DNA of 64,000 nt from Ailanthus altissimus (taxonomy: Eukaryota > Streptophyta > Magnoliopsida > Sapindales > Simaroubaceae), in assembly GCA_946807835.1 (NCBI GenBank), contig OX327686.1, positions 7,812,001 to 7,876,000 of the forward strand. The letters run 5' to 3'. Positions 42,993 through 56,387 of the stretch are shown here, in pieces; positions within the stretch are counted from its first letter, which is position 1, and every line of letters starts with the position of its first letter. The notes under the pieces are model-generated. The model was not told where the DNA came from. It saw nothing but the letters and a program-made list of their open reading frames with translations, and ran no database searches. Made by a program: the position numbers and the translations under genes.

Positions 42993-45900
42993 TGTTGGGG
43001 ATCTATTGTGTTCAGGTGTATGCATGTGGTAGCGTGTTAATTAAAAAATACACATCTAATACATATTTTAACGTAGCGGAATATAAAACATACAATTAAC
43101 ACACTAATAATATATTAATCAAATTAACATATAAATGATTAAATTGAGAAATTACCAACACGTGTAACGTTTTACACGTTTAAGTTCGGAGTCCGCCTGG
43201 AGGTGTACTCGTTCACAGTTCTAGTTATCAACTTTGGTGGGCTTGATAATTTAGAACAACAACTCCTTTATCCAACGTAGAATTAACACTTAATTCAAAT
43301 GACCGGTTCTTAAGCTTGCTCTTGTCTCTCTTATGGTGCAAAAAGAGTAAAACTATGAAGCAACAATTGCTTCTCTTTTATTGAGCAAGAAATGGAAAAT
43401 GGTGAAGAAATGAAATAGAAGCCACACTTGCCTCTGTTTTCCCAAGAGCAAAACGGAAATACTAAAGAAAAATATACTTTTTCTTTTCTTTTCTTTTCTT
43501 TTTCCGTTTGTTTCAATTCATTTCTCTTTTCATTTTCACTTGTTTCCCATAACAAATTCACACACATATATATCTCTTTGTATTAAAAAATATTATTATA
43601 ATATAATAATAATAAAGCATCCATAAGTGACAAATAATAATATTAAACAAAAAAAATATTATTATTATATATATAATACATGACAACTATCATGCATTAT
43701 ATAATTATATTATTATAAATAAAATATTATATAATATTATAGATATTTAATTATTTAATATTTAAATAATCAAAGTGTGAAATGATTATTTTACCCATCA
43801 TAAATAGTTACTAAGTATACCTTTTAGCAGGTTTCACCAAATCTCACATTTTGGTAAACTCAACCGATGATCTACAATGCATCACGTGTCACTTTACAAT
43901 TAGTAAATAACAATTATTGACTAGTTGTATTTAACACTTAAATACTGATACGCATGCATTTTCGTGGTTACGTTGGATATTACCGGATTAAACAATTTAA
44001 TCCAGTACTCTGCCCCAGTGCACAATGAGTACACTCCATATCACGACTCTCTAGGTCTACGCCCGATTCGTCAAATGAAACTATTTCATAAGTCCGTGAG
44101 TCATGCCCCACGCACACGTCACGAATATACAAATCAACGCGTTGAAATATACAAGTTGATGTTACAACGCATACGTATAGTCCTTCCATCATATATATCC
44201 TGAATATGCGGAGACATAGATGTTGGAGCTGGTGCTCACGTGCCATTCCAATATTGTATGAATATTAATTGTTAATATTTATACAATAAACATTTCGAAT
44301 AAAGATTGTTAATATCATAATAATATGGTATAATGCTTGTAACATTACAGACATTGTTTGATCTGAAAGAGTTCAGATCTGGTCTAAAGGAGTTTAGATC
44401 AGAACTAATAGTTAGCAAAGCTGAGAGTTATAAATGCTAAAAGTTAGCACTGTTAAGAGTTAGCAGGTTATAAGAGTCAGCGAGGTCTAAAGAGTTAGAA
44501 CCTTGTCTATAATGGGACAAAGACCTGAGAGTATACTTGTAATGATATAGTTGCAAAGAGTTGCAATAGGTGTTAAGAAATATCATTATGTAAGTATGTC
44601 TCAAAGATAATGTTCCTGATCTATAATCACCAATGCGGGTCTATCGGTGATTCACTTTATATAGATTAGTGTATGTCTATATCTGACTGGTTCAGATGGT
44701 TGTTCTTAGCTGACCATGAGCTTAGAGCTTGTATAGGCATGCGGGTATCCAGTCAAGACTGGATACTGAACAGACTTATGAGGACCCCAATAGATATCCT
44801 ATGACACCGTCAAAGGAAGGTCCTCACGAGTTGAGTAGTATTCGTGGTCCTTTGACCTGAGCGCCACGGTGGTCTTGTGAGTGATCCATCATGCTTTGGT
44901 TCCACATATGTCAGAGACCTTTCATGGTCTGACCGCTATGTGTCGCTGGGTATGATCCGATGCTCATGGAGTCCGGTGTGCGTAGATACAGGATCCGTCA
45001 GCTTACGTAGGTAAGTTATATATCCGATGCTCCGAGATTGTATTTCATAAAGTCTTGTGGCCACAAGCATAAACCCGGGAAAAGAGTTTCCCATAGGGTT
45101 AAACAATATAGCAAAAGTGTTTGCGTATATTGTTTATCGAGATACGAATCTGGAGATAAGTTTATGGATGAGCAAATGGGGATTTGACGGTGCTGATCTA
45201 TATCCCCGCACATCTAGGATATAAATGATGGAAGGATTATACGTATACGTTATGACCTCAACTTGTATGGTCTGACACGCTGATTTGTAATATTCGTAAC
45301 GTGTGCGTGGGGCATCGATTACGGATTAATGGAACAGTTCCATTTGACAAATCGGGTGTGGACCTAGAGAGTCCCAATATGAAATGTACTCTTTGAGCAC
45401 TTGGGCAGTGTACCGTATTGAATTGTTCAATACAGTATAATTCAGCAATTACTAAGGTTACGTTAACTAAAGTATGTGGTTAAATTGGTGGGACCCACTT
45501 TAGGTTAACTTGGTAACCGAGTAAGGATATAATAGTAATTTCACTTTATGATTATTTAATTGTTAAATAATTAAAATAAATATTTATTTATTTAATTGTT
45601 AAATAAATTATTTAACCTAACTAAGGTTAAGAGTTAACCATATGGTTAAGTTAAGTTAACCTTACTTAAAGGTTAAGTAAAGGTTAACCTAACTATGGTT
45701 AAGTTAGTTAACTATGGTTAAATTAATAAAATATTTATTAACTTAAAGGTTAAGTTAAAATAATCTAACTATGGTTAAATGTTAACTAAGGTTAGGTTAA
45801 GCCAAATGAAATGCAAATGAAATTCAAATTAGTTTGGAATTAATGCATTAGTATATAAAGTGAAATGAAATTCAAAATTCATAATTGATTTAGTTTTTTA

Positions 45901-47321
45901 GGTTTTGCATTTTGGGAGCCAATTCAATTTGAGAAATTGAAATTGTTTGTTTTGTGTTTTAAGTGTTAGAACAACAAAACAAATTGAATTAATGGTTACT
46001 AAATGTAATAACTAAAAACAAGATTTGTTTTATTTATTCAAGAGTTGAATAAAAGGAAAAACAAATTTAATTAAGTTAAATGGTTTAACTTTGTAAAATA
46101 TTTAAGAGTTAAACACATATGCTGGATTAAGATGCTGCCATTCTAGACAATCAAACCCACCCTTGTTGATTGCTAGAATTGATCAAAGATTCATTTCATG
46201 GTGGACTTCAAAGAAAATTAATCCAAAGGCTTCATTGGTGATTTTCTCAATCTCGAAATTTCAGTTTAATCAAATGTTATTTTCTGTGTTCATTGTATTC
46301 AATCTTCCGCTGTGCACATGTATGTATGAGATATGTATATTGTTTGTATGATGAACACAAACCCACATGCAAGAACCCTAAGTAAATTCGCACAACACAC
46401 CCAACAATAGATCCACACCGTCAAATCCCTATATGCTCATCCATAACCTATCTCCAGAATAGTATCTTAATTGAATAGTATGAGCAAAACTCTTTGCCAT
46501 ATTGTTTAACCCATTGAAATATTTTTTCGGGTTAACTGCTTATGGCCATAAGACTTTCTTGAGATACTATCTTGGAGCATCTATATATATCACTCCTTAT
46601 GAGAGCTGATGGATCCCATATCTGCACGCACCGGACTCCATGAGCATCGGACCATACCCAGCGACACCCAGCAGTCAGACCATAAAAGGTCTCTGACATG
46701 CGTGGAACCAAAACATGGTGGATCACTCACAAGTCCACCGTGGTGCTCAAGTCAGAGGACCACGTATACTACTCAACTCAAGAGGACCTTCCATTGATGG
46801 CAACATAGGATGTCTATTGGGGTCCTCATAAGTCTGTTCAGTACTCAGTCCTAACTGAATACCTGTATGCCTATACAATCTCTAAGATTCTAGTGAGTTA
46901 GGAACAACCAACTGTACCCTACAGATATAAACATACACTGATCTATATAAATTGATAGGATCTACTAACAAACCTGCGTTAGTAGAAATAGATCAGGAAC
47001 TATTTATTTGAGAACATGCTTGCATAATGACATATCCTAGTAACCTATTACAACTCTTGCAACAAAATCATTATTAGCATATTCTGAGGTCTTTGTCCCG
47101 TTACAGACAATGCTCCAACTCTTGAAATATTTACTAACTCTTAGCACCAATCTAAACTCCTTTAGATCATATCTGAACTCCTTCAGATAAAACAAAATCT
47201 GTAGCGTAACAAGCATTAAACCATATAATTAAACGATAATTAGCGATATAACAAAATATACTCTATATAGATATCAAATATTCATATAAAACTAGGATGG
47301 CACATAGGCACAACCCTAACA
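42993..47321 (-). repeat. Family C LTR, copy C2 (split by C3)
   Basis: In its own orientation it starts TGTTAGGGTTGTGCC (47321) and ends GATCCCCAACA (42993). The insertion C3 at 44221-46406 splits it. It contains the family block GATCTGAACTCCTTCAGAT and a CCCAGCGACACCCAGC block near 46660. Confidence 0.85.
44221..46406 (+). mobile_element. Solo LTR, family C, copy C3
   Basis: TGTTGGAGCTGGTGCTC...GCACAACACACCCAACA, 2186 bp, is flanked by ATAGA (44216-44220, 46407-46411). It is close to identical to C5 in the opposite orientation. It carries GGTTAA/TTAACC-rich repeats at 45460-45800. Confidence 0.93.
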
Positions 47322-48663
47322 ATTATTGGCGAAGGATCTTAGGCACGTGAGTGTATGCATGTACAATTGTGTCTATTATCTAACGCAGTGGAAACATATA
47401 AATTTTGCAATGAACACAATAAATAAATATATTAATCACATTAATATATTAGAAAGGTTAAAGAACTCACCACAATGTGTAACGTTATACACATATTTCT
47501 TCGGAGTCCGCATGGAGACCAACTCACTGACAGTTTTAGTCACCAACACGGTGGGCTTGGTGATCTAAAACAATAGCCCTATACGCAGCACCGAGTTTAA
47601 CTATTAAACTCCAAAATAGTCAGTATGTGTTTTTATCCTTTTCTCTAAAAGAATAAGAAATTGAGAATTTGAAGCAATCCACCATTACTTCAATTGGAAG
47701 TATAAAAAAAAAATGAAACAATTTCATTTTTTCCTTTTTTTTTCTTCTTTCTCCATTTTCTGTTTTCTTCTCTCTCGGCCAAAATGGCCGAGAAACACAC
47801 TTTTTTCATCTTCCAATTCTCTCTTTCTCTTTATATATATATATATATATATAATAAAATAATAATATAAACTTAGTAATGGGTGCCAACTATTTGGCAC
47901 CCAAATATAATATTAATATATATATAATATCTAATAATAAAAAATTATATAATATAATATAATAATATATTATATAATAAAATAATATAATATTAAAAAA
48001 TATTATATTATATAATAAAAGAGATATTTTGATTATTTAACAATTAAATAATTAAAGTGTGAAATGATCATTTTGCCCCTCATGTATAGTTGCCAAGTTT
48101 ACCCGTTAGTGGGTCCCCTCAAATTCGCACTTGGGTAAACTCAACTGAGGGTCCACAATGTGCCACGTGTTATTATACAATTAGTAACTAACAATTATTA
48201 ACTAATTGTTGTATTTAATGCTTAAATACAGACACGTACGTATTTCTGTGGTACTACTGAATATTGCTAGATTAAACAATTTAATCTAGCACGTGCACAA
48301 CAAGTACACTCCATATCGCAGGACTCCCTAGGTTCTACGCTTGATTCGTCAAATGAAACTATTCTATGAGTCCATGAGCAATGCCCCACGCACACATTAT
48401 GGATATACAAATCAGCGCGTTGAACCATGCAAGTTGAGGTTACAACATATACATATATTCCTTCCGTCATGATATCCTAGATGTGCGGGGATATAGATTA
48501 TCAGTGTCAAATCCATTAGTATTTATCCATGTCTTATCTTTAAACTAGTATCTCACTGAACAATATGTGCAAACTCATTTGCCATATTATTTTACCCAAC
48601 CGAAACTCTTTTCCGAGATGATTGCTTGTGGCCACAAGACTTTTTGAGATACAGTCTCAAAGC

Positions 48664-50848
48664 TGTTGGGTGTGTTGGGTTGGGCGAATTTACTAGGGTG
48701 CTTGCATGTGGGTTGTGTTCATCATACAAACAATATACATATCTCATACATACATGTGCACAGCGGAAGATTAAATACAATAAACACAGAAATAACATTT
48801 GATAAACTAAAAATTCGAGATTGAGAAATATCACCAATGAAGCCTTTGGATTAATTTTCTTTGAAGTCCACCATGAAATGAATCTTTGATCAATCCTAGC
48901 AATCAATAAGGGTGGATTTGATTGTCTAAAATGACAGCATCTTAATCCAGCATTTGTGTTTAACTCTTAAATATTTTTCAAAGTTAAACTATTTAACTTA
49001 ATTAAATTTGTTTTTCCTTTTATTCAACTCTTGAATAAATAAAACAAATCTTGTTTTTAGTTATTACATTTAGTAACCATTAATTCAATTTGTTTTGTTG
49101 TTCTAACACTTAAAACACAAAATAAAGAATTCCAATTTCTCAAATTGAAATGGCTCCCAAAAATGCAAAACATATAAACTAAAAACTTATGAATTTTGAA
49201 TTTCATTTCACTTTATATACTAATGCATTAATTCCAAACTAATTTGAATTTCATTTGCATTTCATTTGGTTTAACCTAACCTTAGTTAACAATTAACCTT
49301 AGTTAGATTATTTTAACTTAACCTTTAAGTTAAAAAATATTTAATTATTCTAACCATAATTAACTAACTTAACCTTGGTTAGGTTAACCTTTACTTAACC
49401 TTTAAGTAAAGTTAACTAAATTAACTATATGATTAACCTTTAATCATAGTTAAATTAAATCATTTATTTAACAATTAAATAAATAAATATTTATTCTTAT
49501 TATTTAACAATTAAATAATCATAAAGTGAAATTACTATTATATCCTTACTCGGTTACCAAGTTAACCTAAAGTGGGTCCCACCATTTAACCATATACTTT
49601 AGTTAACGTAACCTTAGTAATTGCTGAATTATACTGTATTGAACAATTCAATACGGTACACTGCCCAAGTGCTCAAAGAGTACATTTCATATTGGGACTC
49701 TCTAGGTCCACACCCGATTTGTCAAATGGAACTGTTCCATTAATCCGTAATCGATGCCCCACGCACACGTTACGAATATTACAAATCAGCGTGTCAGACC
49801 ATACAAGTTGAGGTCATAACGTATACGTATAATCCTTCCATCATTTATATCCTAGATGTGCGGGGATATAGATCAGCACCGTCAAATCCCCATTTGCTCA
49901 TCCATAAACTTATCTCCAGATTCGTATCTCGATAAACAATATACGCAAACACTTTTGCTATATTGTTTAACCCTATGGGAAACTCTTTTCCCGGGTTTAT
50001 GCTTGTGGCCACAAGACTTTATGAAATACAATCTCGGAGCATCGGATATACAACTTACCTATGTAAGCTGACGGATCCCGTATCTACACACACCAGACTC
50101 CATGAGCATCGGACCATACCCAACGACACATAGCGGTCAGACCATGAAAGGTCTCTGACATATGTGGAACCAAAGCATGATGGATCACTCACAAGACCAC
50201 CGTGGCGCTCAGGTCAAAGGACCACGAATACTACTCAACTCGAGAGGACCTTCCTTTGACGGTGTCATAGGATATCTATTGGGGTCCTCATAAGTCTGTT
50301 CAGTATCCAAAACTGACTGGATACCCGCATGCCTATACAAGCTCTAAGCTCATGGTCAGCTAAGAACAACCATCTGAACCAGTCAGATATAGACATACAC
50401 TAATATATATAAAGTGAATCACCGATAGACCAGCATTGATGATTATAGATCAGGAACATTATCTTTGAGACATACTTACATAATGATATTTCTTAACACT
50501 TATTGCAACTCTTTGCAACTATATCATTACAAGTATACTCTCAGGTCTTTGTCCCATTATAAACAAGGTTCTAACTCTTTAGACCTCGCTGACTCTTATA
50601 AACTGATAACTATTAACAGTGCTAACTCTTAGCATTTATAACTCTCAGCTTTGCTAACTATTAATTCTGGTCTAAACTCTTTTAGACGAGATCTGAACTC
50701 TTTCAGATCAAACAATGTCTGTAATGTTACAAGCATTATACCATATTAATATGATATTAACAATCTTTATTCGAAATGTTTATTGTATAAATATTAACAA
50801 TTAATATTCATACAATATTGGAATGGCACGTGAGCACCAGCTCCAACA
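48664..50848 (-). mobile_element. Solo LTR, family C, copy C5
   Basis: On the plus strand it reads TGTTGGGTGTGTTGGG...CACGTGAGCACCAGCTCCAACA, 2185 bp, flanked by AAAGC (48659-48663, 50849-50853). It is the inverse of C3 with few differences by eye. Confidence 0.93.
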
Positions 50849-51033
50849 AAAGCATCTTGATATTAAACTCCATGTTGGAGCTGACGGATCCCATATCTGT
50901 ACCCACTGGACTTCATAAGTATCGGACCATACCTAGCGACACCTAGCGGTCACACCATGAAAGATCTATGATATGCGTGGAACCAAAGTATGGTAGATCA
51001 CTTACAAGTCCACTGTGGCACTCAGGTCAAAGG

Positions 51034-53301
51034 TGTTGTGATATGGTTGTGTGATGTGTATAGATGCATATAATTTCAAAAATTAAATAAGCAACGGAAG
51101 TATTCATACATATTATACAATATGTAACAAATTCAAGCATGTAATCACATGTATGATCATTCAAGTACATATATATCTCATATATATTTTATGCATGATA
51201 TAAAATGAATAGCAAATAAATAACCTACCCGGTTATGAAGGTAGCTTTACAATTCTTCAACAACTCCAAGCTTCAATTTGTTGAGCTTACCTTGAAGTGT
51301 TCCCTTGCACAATTCTAGTTCACAACTAAATCCGGTGGGATTGTGAAGCTAGAATGGCAACCTTGCATTTCTAGCAAAGGATTGTTTTAACACTTAAAAT
51401 AATTTGTCTATATAAGTGATTACTACCAAGAGATGAGAAGAGTTAAGAGTTTTCTTTTGTTCTTTACAACTCTTTATGTTGAACCTTGGTAAGCCTTTGT
51501 ATTTTCTCTCAACACTTTGAGAAAAATACTTAAGAAATGCTCTCAATTCTCTCTTCTTTCTCCTTGAACGAAATTCACTCTTTCTTACACAAATTGAACT
51601 CTTTCAATTCTTTCTTAAGTACAAAGAATAATTTCTCTTAGTGCTCCACCACCACTTAACCATGTTTGCCATTACAAACATTAATCTATCATATTTTTCA
51701 CTCACCAATTTGATTCAACCATTTGAATCAATTTCTAGAGAGTAAATGGCATTTAATCAATGTTAAGTGGTTTTACCACTTCCTTAGTGCATCATTTAAG
51801 AATTATTAAGTGGTCAACATTCCTTATTATTAATAACAAGTGCATTCTCCATTAGTAAATGGTGTTTGCCACTTATTCCAATTAATAATAATAATTTGAT
51901 TAATATATAAAATATTAATAATTCAAAACTATTTTGAATATTTACATTTACCATATATGTATTTACCAAGTAAGGTAAATAGGTAAATACATGGTAAATT
52001 ATTTATGGAGCAAGATTATGTCACTTGTCAATTTCTTATTGGTTAACAACTCTTGTAAACCAATAATGTGTTTTACCTTCAATTATTGACAAGTGAATAA
52101 TAAAAGGAACCTTGAAACATTTTTTATTTTGTTGGAAATTGTTGGATCAATTGTTCAATCCAATTCGCTGCCCCAGTGCACAACGAGTACACTTCATATT
52201 ATGAGACTCTCTAGGTCCATGCCTAATTTGTCATATGAAACTATTTCACACGTCTGTGAACAATGTCCCACACACATGTTACAGATATTACAAAACGGCG
52301 CATTAGACCATACAAGTTGAGGTTATAACATATTCGTATAATCCTTCCATCATAAATATTCTAGAAAAACGGAGATATAGATCAACACCATCAAGTCTCC
52401 ATGTGCTCAACCATAAACTTATCTCTAGATTTGTATTTCAATAAATAATATCCGTAAACACTTTTACAATATTATTTTCCCAAGAATAAAATTAATTCTT
52501 GGATGTCTGCTTATGGCCATAAGACTTTCTGAAATACAATTTTGGAGTTGTAGGATATTTTACTCTCTCAATTGAGTTGATGGATCCCATATATGTACAC
52601 ACCGGACTCCATGAACATCGGACCATACCCAGCGACACCCAGCGGTCAGACCATGAAAGGTATCTAACATGTGTGGAACCAAAGTATGGTGGATCACTCA
52701 CAAGTCCATCGTGGCACTCAGGTCTAAGGACCACGAATACTACTCAACTCGAAAAATCCTCCATTAACGACTTTATGGGATGTCTATTGGAGATCTTTGT
52801 GAGTCTGTTCAATATTCAGTCTTTACTGAATACTTGTATCTCTATACGAGCTTCCACTAAACTCATGGTCTGCTAAGACTAACCATCTGGACTATCTAGA
52901 TATAAACATACACTGATCTATATATATTAAGGTCTTCACTAACAGACCCGCATTAGTGAAGATAGATCAGGAACATTAAATTTAAGAACATATTTGTATA
53001 ACAACATTTCCTAGCACCATTTGCAACCCATTGCAACTATGTCATTATTAATATATTCTTAGATCTTTGTCTCATTTCAGATAAGGCTCTAACTCTTTAG
53101 ATTTTACTGACTCTTAATTCTAATCTAAACTCCTTTAGATCAGATCTGAACTCTTTCAGATCATACAATGTCTAAAACGTTACAAGCATCTTACCATATT
53201 TGTAAATAAAATAATTAGTGATATATTGAAATCATAAATGTATAAACATAAAGCAAATATTTATACATAAAAGGGATAGCACGTAAGCACAAATCCCAAC
53301 A
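51034..53301 (-). mobile_element. Solo LTR, family C, copy C6
   Basis: On the plus strand it reads TGTTGTGATATGGTTGTG...GTAAGCACAAATCCCAACA, 2268 bp, flanked by AAAGG (51029-51033, 53302-53306). Its 3' third (51034-52130) differs clearly from C3 and C5, so it is a separate subfamily. Confidence 0.92.
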
Positions 53302-53925
53302 AAAGGACCACGTATACTACTCAACTCGAGAGGACCCTCCGTTGACGGCTTACATTAAATGTCTATCAGAGGCCCTCGTGAGTCTGTCACATATCCAGTC
53401 CTAGCTGAATACCCATATGTCAATACGAGCTCCAAGCTCACAGTCGGCTAGGAACGACCGTCTATACCCTATAGGTATGACATATGCTGATCTATATATA
53501 ATGGTATTCACCGAAAGACCCGCATCGGCAGAAATAGATCAGAGACAATTATTCAAGAACATACTTACGTAACTTGCATTTCTTGGCACCCGATTGCAAC
53601 TCTTGCAACTATGCAATTACTGGTATATTCCTAGGTCTGTCCCATTACAGATAAGGCTCCAACTCTTGGATCTACTGAGTATTATAATTAGCTAACACTT
53701 AATTGTGCTAACATTTAGCAATTATATGTCTCAGCGTGACTAACTATGAGCCTTTATCTAAACTCTTTTAGATCTGATCCAAACTCCTTCAGATCTACAA
53801 TGTCTGTAACGTCACATGCATAATACCATATATATAGATATTAGCGATTTAATAAGAATGTACACTTGTATAAATATACAAGTATATGTATATTCAGGGA
53901 TGGCACGTAAGCACCGACCCTAACA

Positions 53926-54006
53926 GAATTCACCCATTAACCATGTTAATAAAATCAAATAAGGTAAATATTAATTATTCAAATAGTTTTTGAATAATTA
54001 AATAAA
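53926..54006 (+). repeat. 81-bp direct repeat of 42858-42938
   Basis: GAATTCACCCATTAACCATG...AATAATTAAATAAA repeats the 81 bases just before the C2/C4 composite with about three substitutions. It leads straight into the rest of LTR C1. Confidence 0.9.
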
Positions 54007-54693
54007 TGTTATTTAAATAAATAAAATATAATTTTATTTATTTGATATTTTATTCTTAAATGGAAGACATACCTAATTTGAGAAATATAAACTAAATTAA
54101 GTGGAGCACCATTTTGTGATTAATGGTTAATTTTATTATACCATTAAAATGGCCACCAAAAATTATTTTGGTAGTTGGCCACTTAATCTAATTTTGGTGG
54201 AGCACTTGTGAAGTGTTGATAGCACTAAAAATGGTTGAGTTTCATATGTGTTAACAAGTGTGTGAATCAAAATTCGTGTAAGGATAGAGAGGAAAAAGAA
54301 GAGTTGGTTTTGAGAGAGTTTTTCATTGAACAAAGACTTGTGAGAAAAAATCAAAGGAGAAAGAAAAATAAATCATTCTTATTTTTCTTTCAAGTAATCA
54401 AACCTTGTTGCTGGAGATTATACTGTTACTATTCTACCTTCACAATCCCACTGGATTGTTGTGAACTAGAATTGAACAAAAGTACACTTCAAGGTGAGCT
54501 CAAAGTTGGAGTAAAGAAATTCGAATTTGAAATCTTTATCGGAGATCTTCATGGTATATTTTTTGTATTCTTAAGTTGTTAGAATTAAAGAACATGTGTA
54601 TATGTTGATTACATGATAAATTTCGCTGCCAAATTCGTGTATATGATACATGTGTTTAGTTTTTTTTTAATATGTACACAATCACATGCATAC
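54007..54693 (+). repeat. Family C LTR, copy C1, right part
   Basis: It continues C1 to ATCACATGCATAC, where Gypsy-E is inserted; the last 19 bases are at 59610-59628. It matches the end of C0 (23040-23383), including the CACAATCCCA(C/T)..GATTGTTGTG block. The 115-codon open frame 54235-54582 is LTR sequence shared in part with C0 and resembles no known protein. Confidence 0.8.
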
Positions 54694-54906
54694 TGATAAG
54701 GGCAAATTTGTCATATATTTTCTCATGTTTTTATTATTGATATTTTATTATTTTATGAGAATAGATGGCTATTTATATGCATTATTGTTATTTATAGGGA
54801 CTTGAACGAAATTTAAAGAAAGAACGCAAAAGGAGCGAAAACAGGGACTAAAATGCAAAGTTTTCAAATTATGAGTCCAACGCCCCCGCGCCACAAGTAT
54901 TTTAGC
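54694..54906 (+). repeat. Gypsy-E 5' LTR, truncated
   Basis: It matches the first part of 58174-59604 and then stops at CACAAGTATTTTAGC, where gag sequence begins. The primer site is lost. Confidence 0.9.
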
Positions 54907-54909
54907 AAG

Positions 54910-56387
54910 AGAAAAAATCAGACATTGAAGACATGCTCTTACAATTTATGAAGAAAACAGATGCACTCTTCCAAAGTCAAGCAACTTCACTTAGAGCCTT
55001 AGAGAATCAAGTAGGACAACTTGCTACAGCAATAAACAATCGACCTCAAGGAACTCTACCAAGCAACACCGAAGTCAATCCAAAAGGAAGCATAGAACAG
55101 TGCCAAGCCATCTCCCTAAGAAGTGGTAAAGTCTTACATGATAACACTCCTCCACCACAGCTTTCAGAGATGATAGAGAAGGAAAAAGAAACAGTGGTCT
55201 AGCAAGATGACGTGCAACCATATAGACCACCTATACCATTTCCTCAGAGATTACAGCAGCTAAGAAACCAAGAGAAGAGTGATAAGACACAGAAAAGCAT
55301 AGAATCTGGTATTCAAGTACAAGAACAGAAAAGTGAAAATGCAGCAGAAGATACCAGTAGCAATCCGCAGAAGCAACATACGCAGTCAATCACTCCACCA
55401 CCTCCATTTCCTCAGAGGCTGCAAAAGAAGAAACTAGATAAGCAATTTTCTAAATTTCTTGATATTTTTAAGAAATTACATATTAATCTTCCTTTTGCAG
55501 ATACACTGGAGCAAATGCCAAGCTATGTGAGATTTATGAAGGACATTCTATCAAAGAAGAGAAAAATAGATGACTTCGAGACTGTGGCCCTGACGGAAGA
55601 GTGTAGCGCCATCCTCCTAAAGAAGCTACCTCCAAAGCTCAAAGATCCTGGGAGTTTCACCATACCATGCTCAATTGGAAATTATGATTTTGGGAAAGCA
55701 CTTTGTGATCTGGGAGCTAGCATCAATCTTATGCCATTGTCCGTGTATAAAAAGTTAGGACTGAAAGAAGCCAAACCAACAAATATCACACTTCAGTTAG
55801 CAGATCGTTCTCTCACCTATCCTAAGGGATTAATTGAAGATGTGTTGGTTAAGGTCGATAAATTCATCTTCCCTGCCGATTTCATTGTTTTGGATATGGA
55901 AGAAGACAAGGAGATCCCAATCATCCTTGGAAGACCCTTCCTAGCCACTGGAAGAACAATTATTGATGTGCAAAAAGGGGAGTTGACTATGAGGGTACAA
56001 GAGGACACAGTCACTTTTAAGGTCTTCAAGGAAATCAAATTACCAGCTGAAAATGAAGAATGTCTCTGCATTAATGTGGTGCATCCAAGCGTTAAGCAAA
56101 TTAAAGATATGGAGACATTGGATCCTCACATCCGAAAAAGAGCATTGAAGCATAGGAAGGCAAGAGAGAAGAAGAAAAAGCAGCATCACGACGAAGCAAG
56201 CAAAGAGAAAGAAAAGGAAGAACTATCTCCCCGGTCTAAGATTAAAATCTTTCCGGAGAGACATAAGGAGAATGCAGCAAAAGATACTGCCCAAGGTTTA
56301 ATTGCAAAAATATGGAAGCCGAAAAAGAAGAAAGCCAACAAGATCACTTACACAAATGCTTCCATCAGCATCTTCAACCCACCATAA
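54910..56387 (+). pseudogene. Gypsy-E gag C-terminus and aspartic protease
   Basis: One reading frame is interrupted by a single TAG at 55200-55202. Gag end: SLRALENQVGQLATAINNRP, then LPSNTEVNPKGS and AISLRSGK, standard for plant Athila/Tat-type Gypsy gag. Protease: CDLGASINLMPLSVYKKLGL (about 55705) with the active-site Asp, IEDVLVKVDKFIFPADF, and ILGRPFLATGRTIIDV (about 55920). After the protease the frame runs through a Lys/Glu-rich stretch and ends ASISIFNPP. RT is expected next but absent. The stop and lost domains make it non-functional as a polyprotein, though the 391-codon second part is open. Confidence 0.9.

Larger units (their letters stand above)
42939..53925 (-). mobile_element. 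Family C composite: two tandem LTRs plus primer site (C4-C2-PBS)
   Basis: Read on the minus strand, LTR C4 (53925-47322) is followed directly by LTR C2 (47321-42993), then a tRNA-iMet primer site (42987-42975) and about 36 bases of leader. No coding interior exists. Each LTR nets about 2.14 kb after nested solo LTRs are removed. The composite lies inside C1 and is flanked by an 81-bp direct duplication of C1 sequence (42858-42938, 53926-54006), not by 5 bp. Confidence 0.7.
47322..53925 (-). repeat. Family C LTR, copy C4 (split by C5 and C6)
   Basis: In its own orientation it starts TGTTAGGGTCGGTGCTTACG (53925) and ends near 47322 at a diverged CCTTCGCCAATAAT in place of CCCCAACA. The pieces 53925-53307, 51033-50854 and 48663-47322 are collinear with C2. 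A TA microsatellite lies at about 47831-47855. Confidence 0.82.

Noticed and set aside
45460..45800. GGTTAA repeats as interstitial telomere DNA
   Set aside because: The units are irregular and are not the plant TTTAGGG repeat; they belong to the LTR.
42584..52876. Many 60-105-codon frames in the family C LTRs
   Set aside because: Both strands and several frames are open in the same LTR blocks; no consistent start and no known domain.
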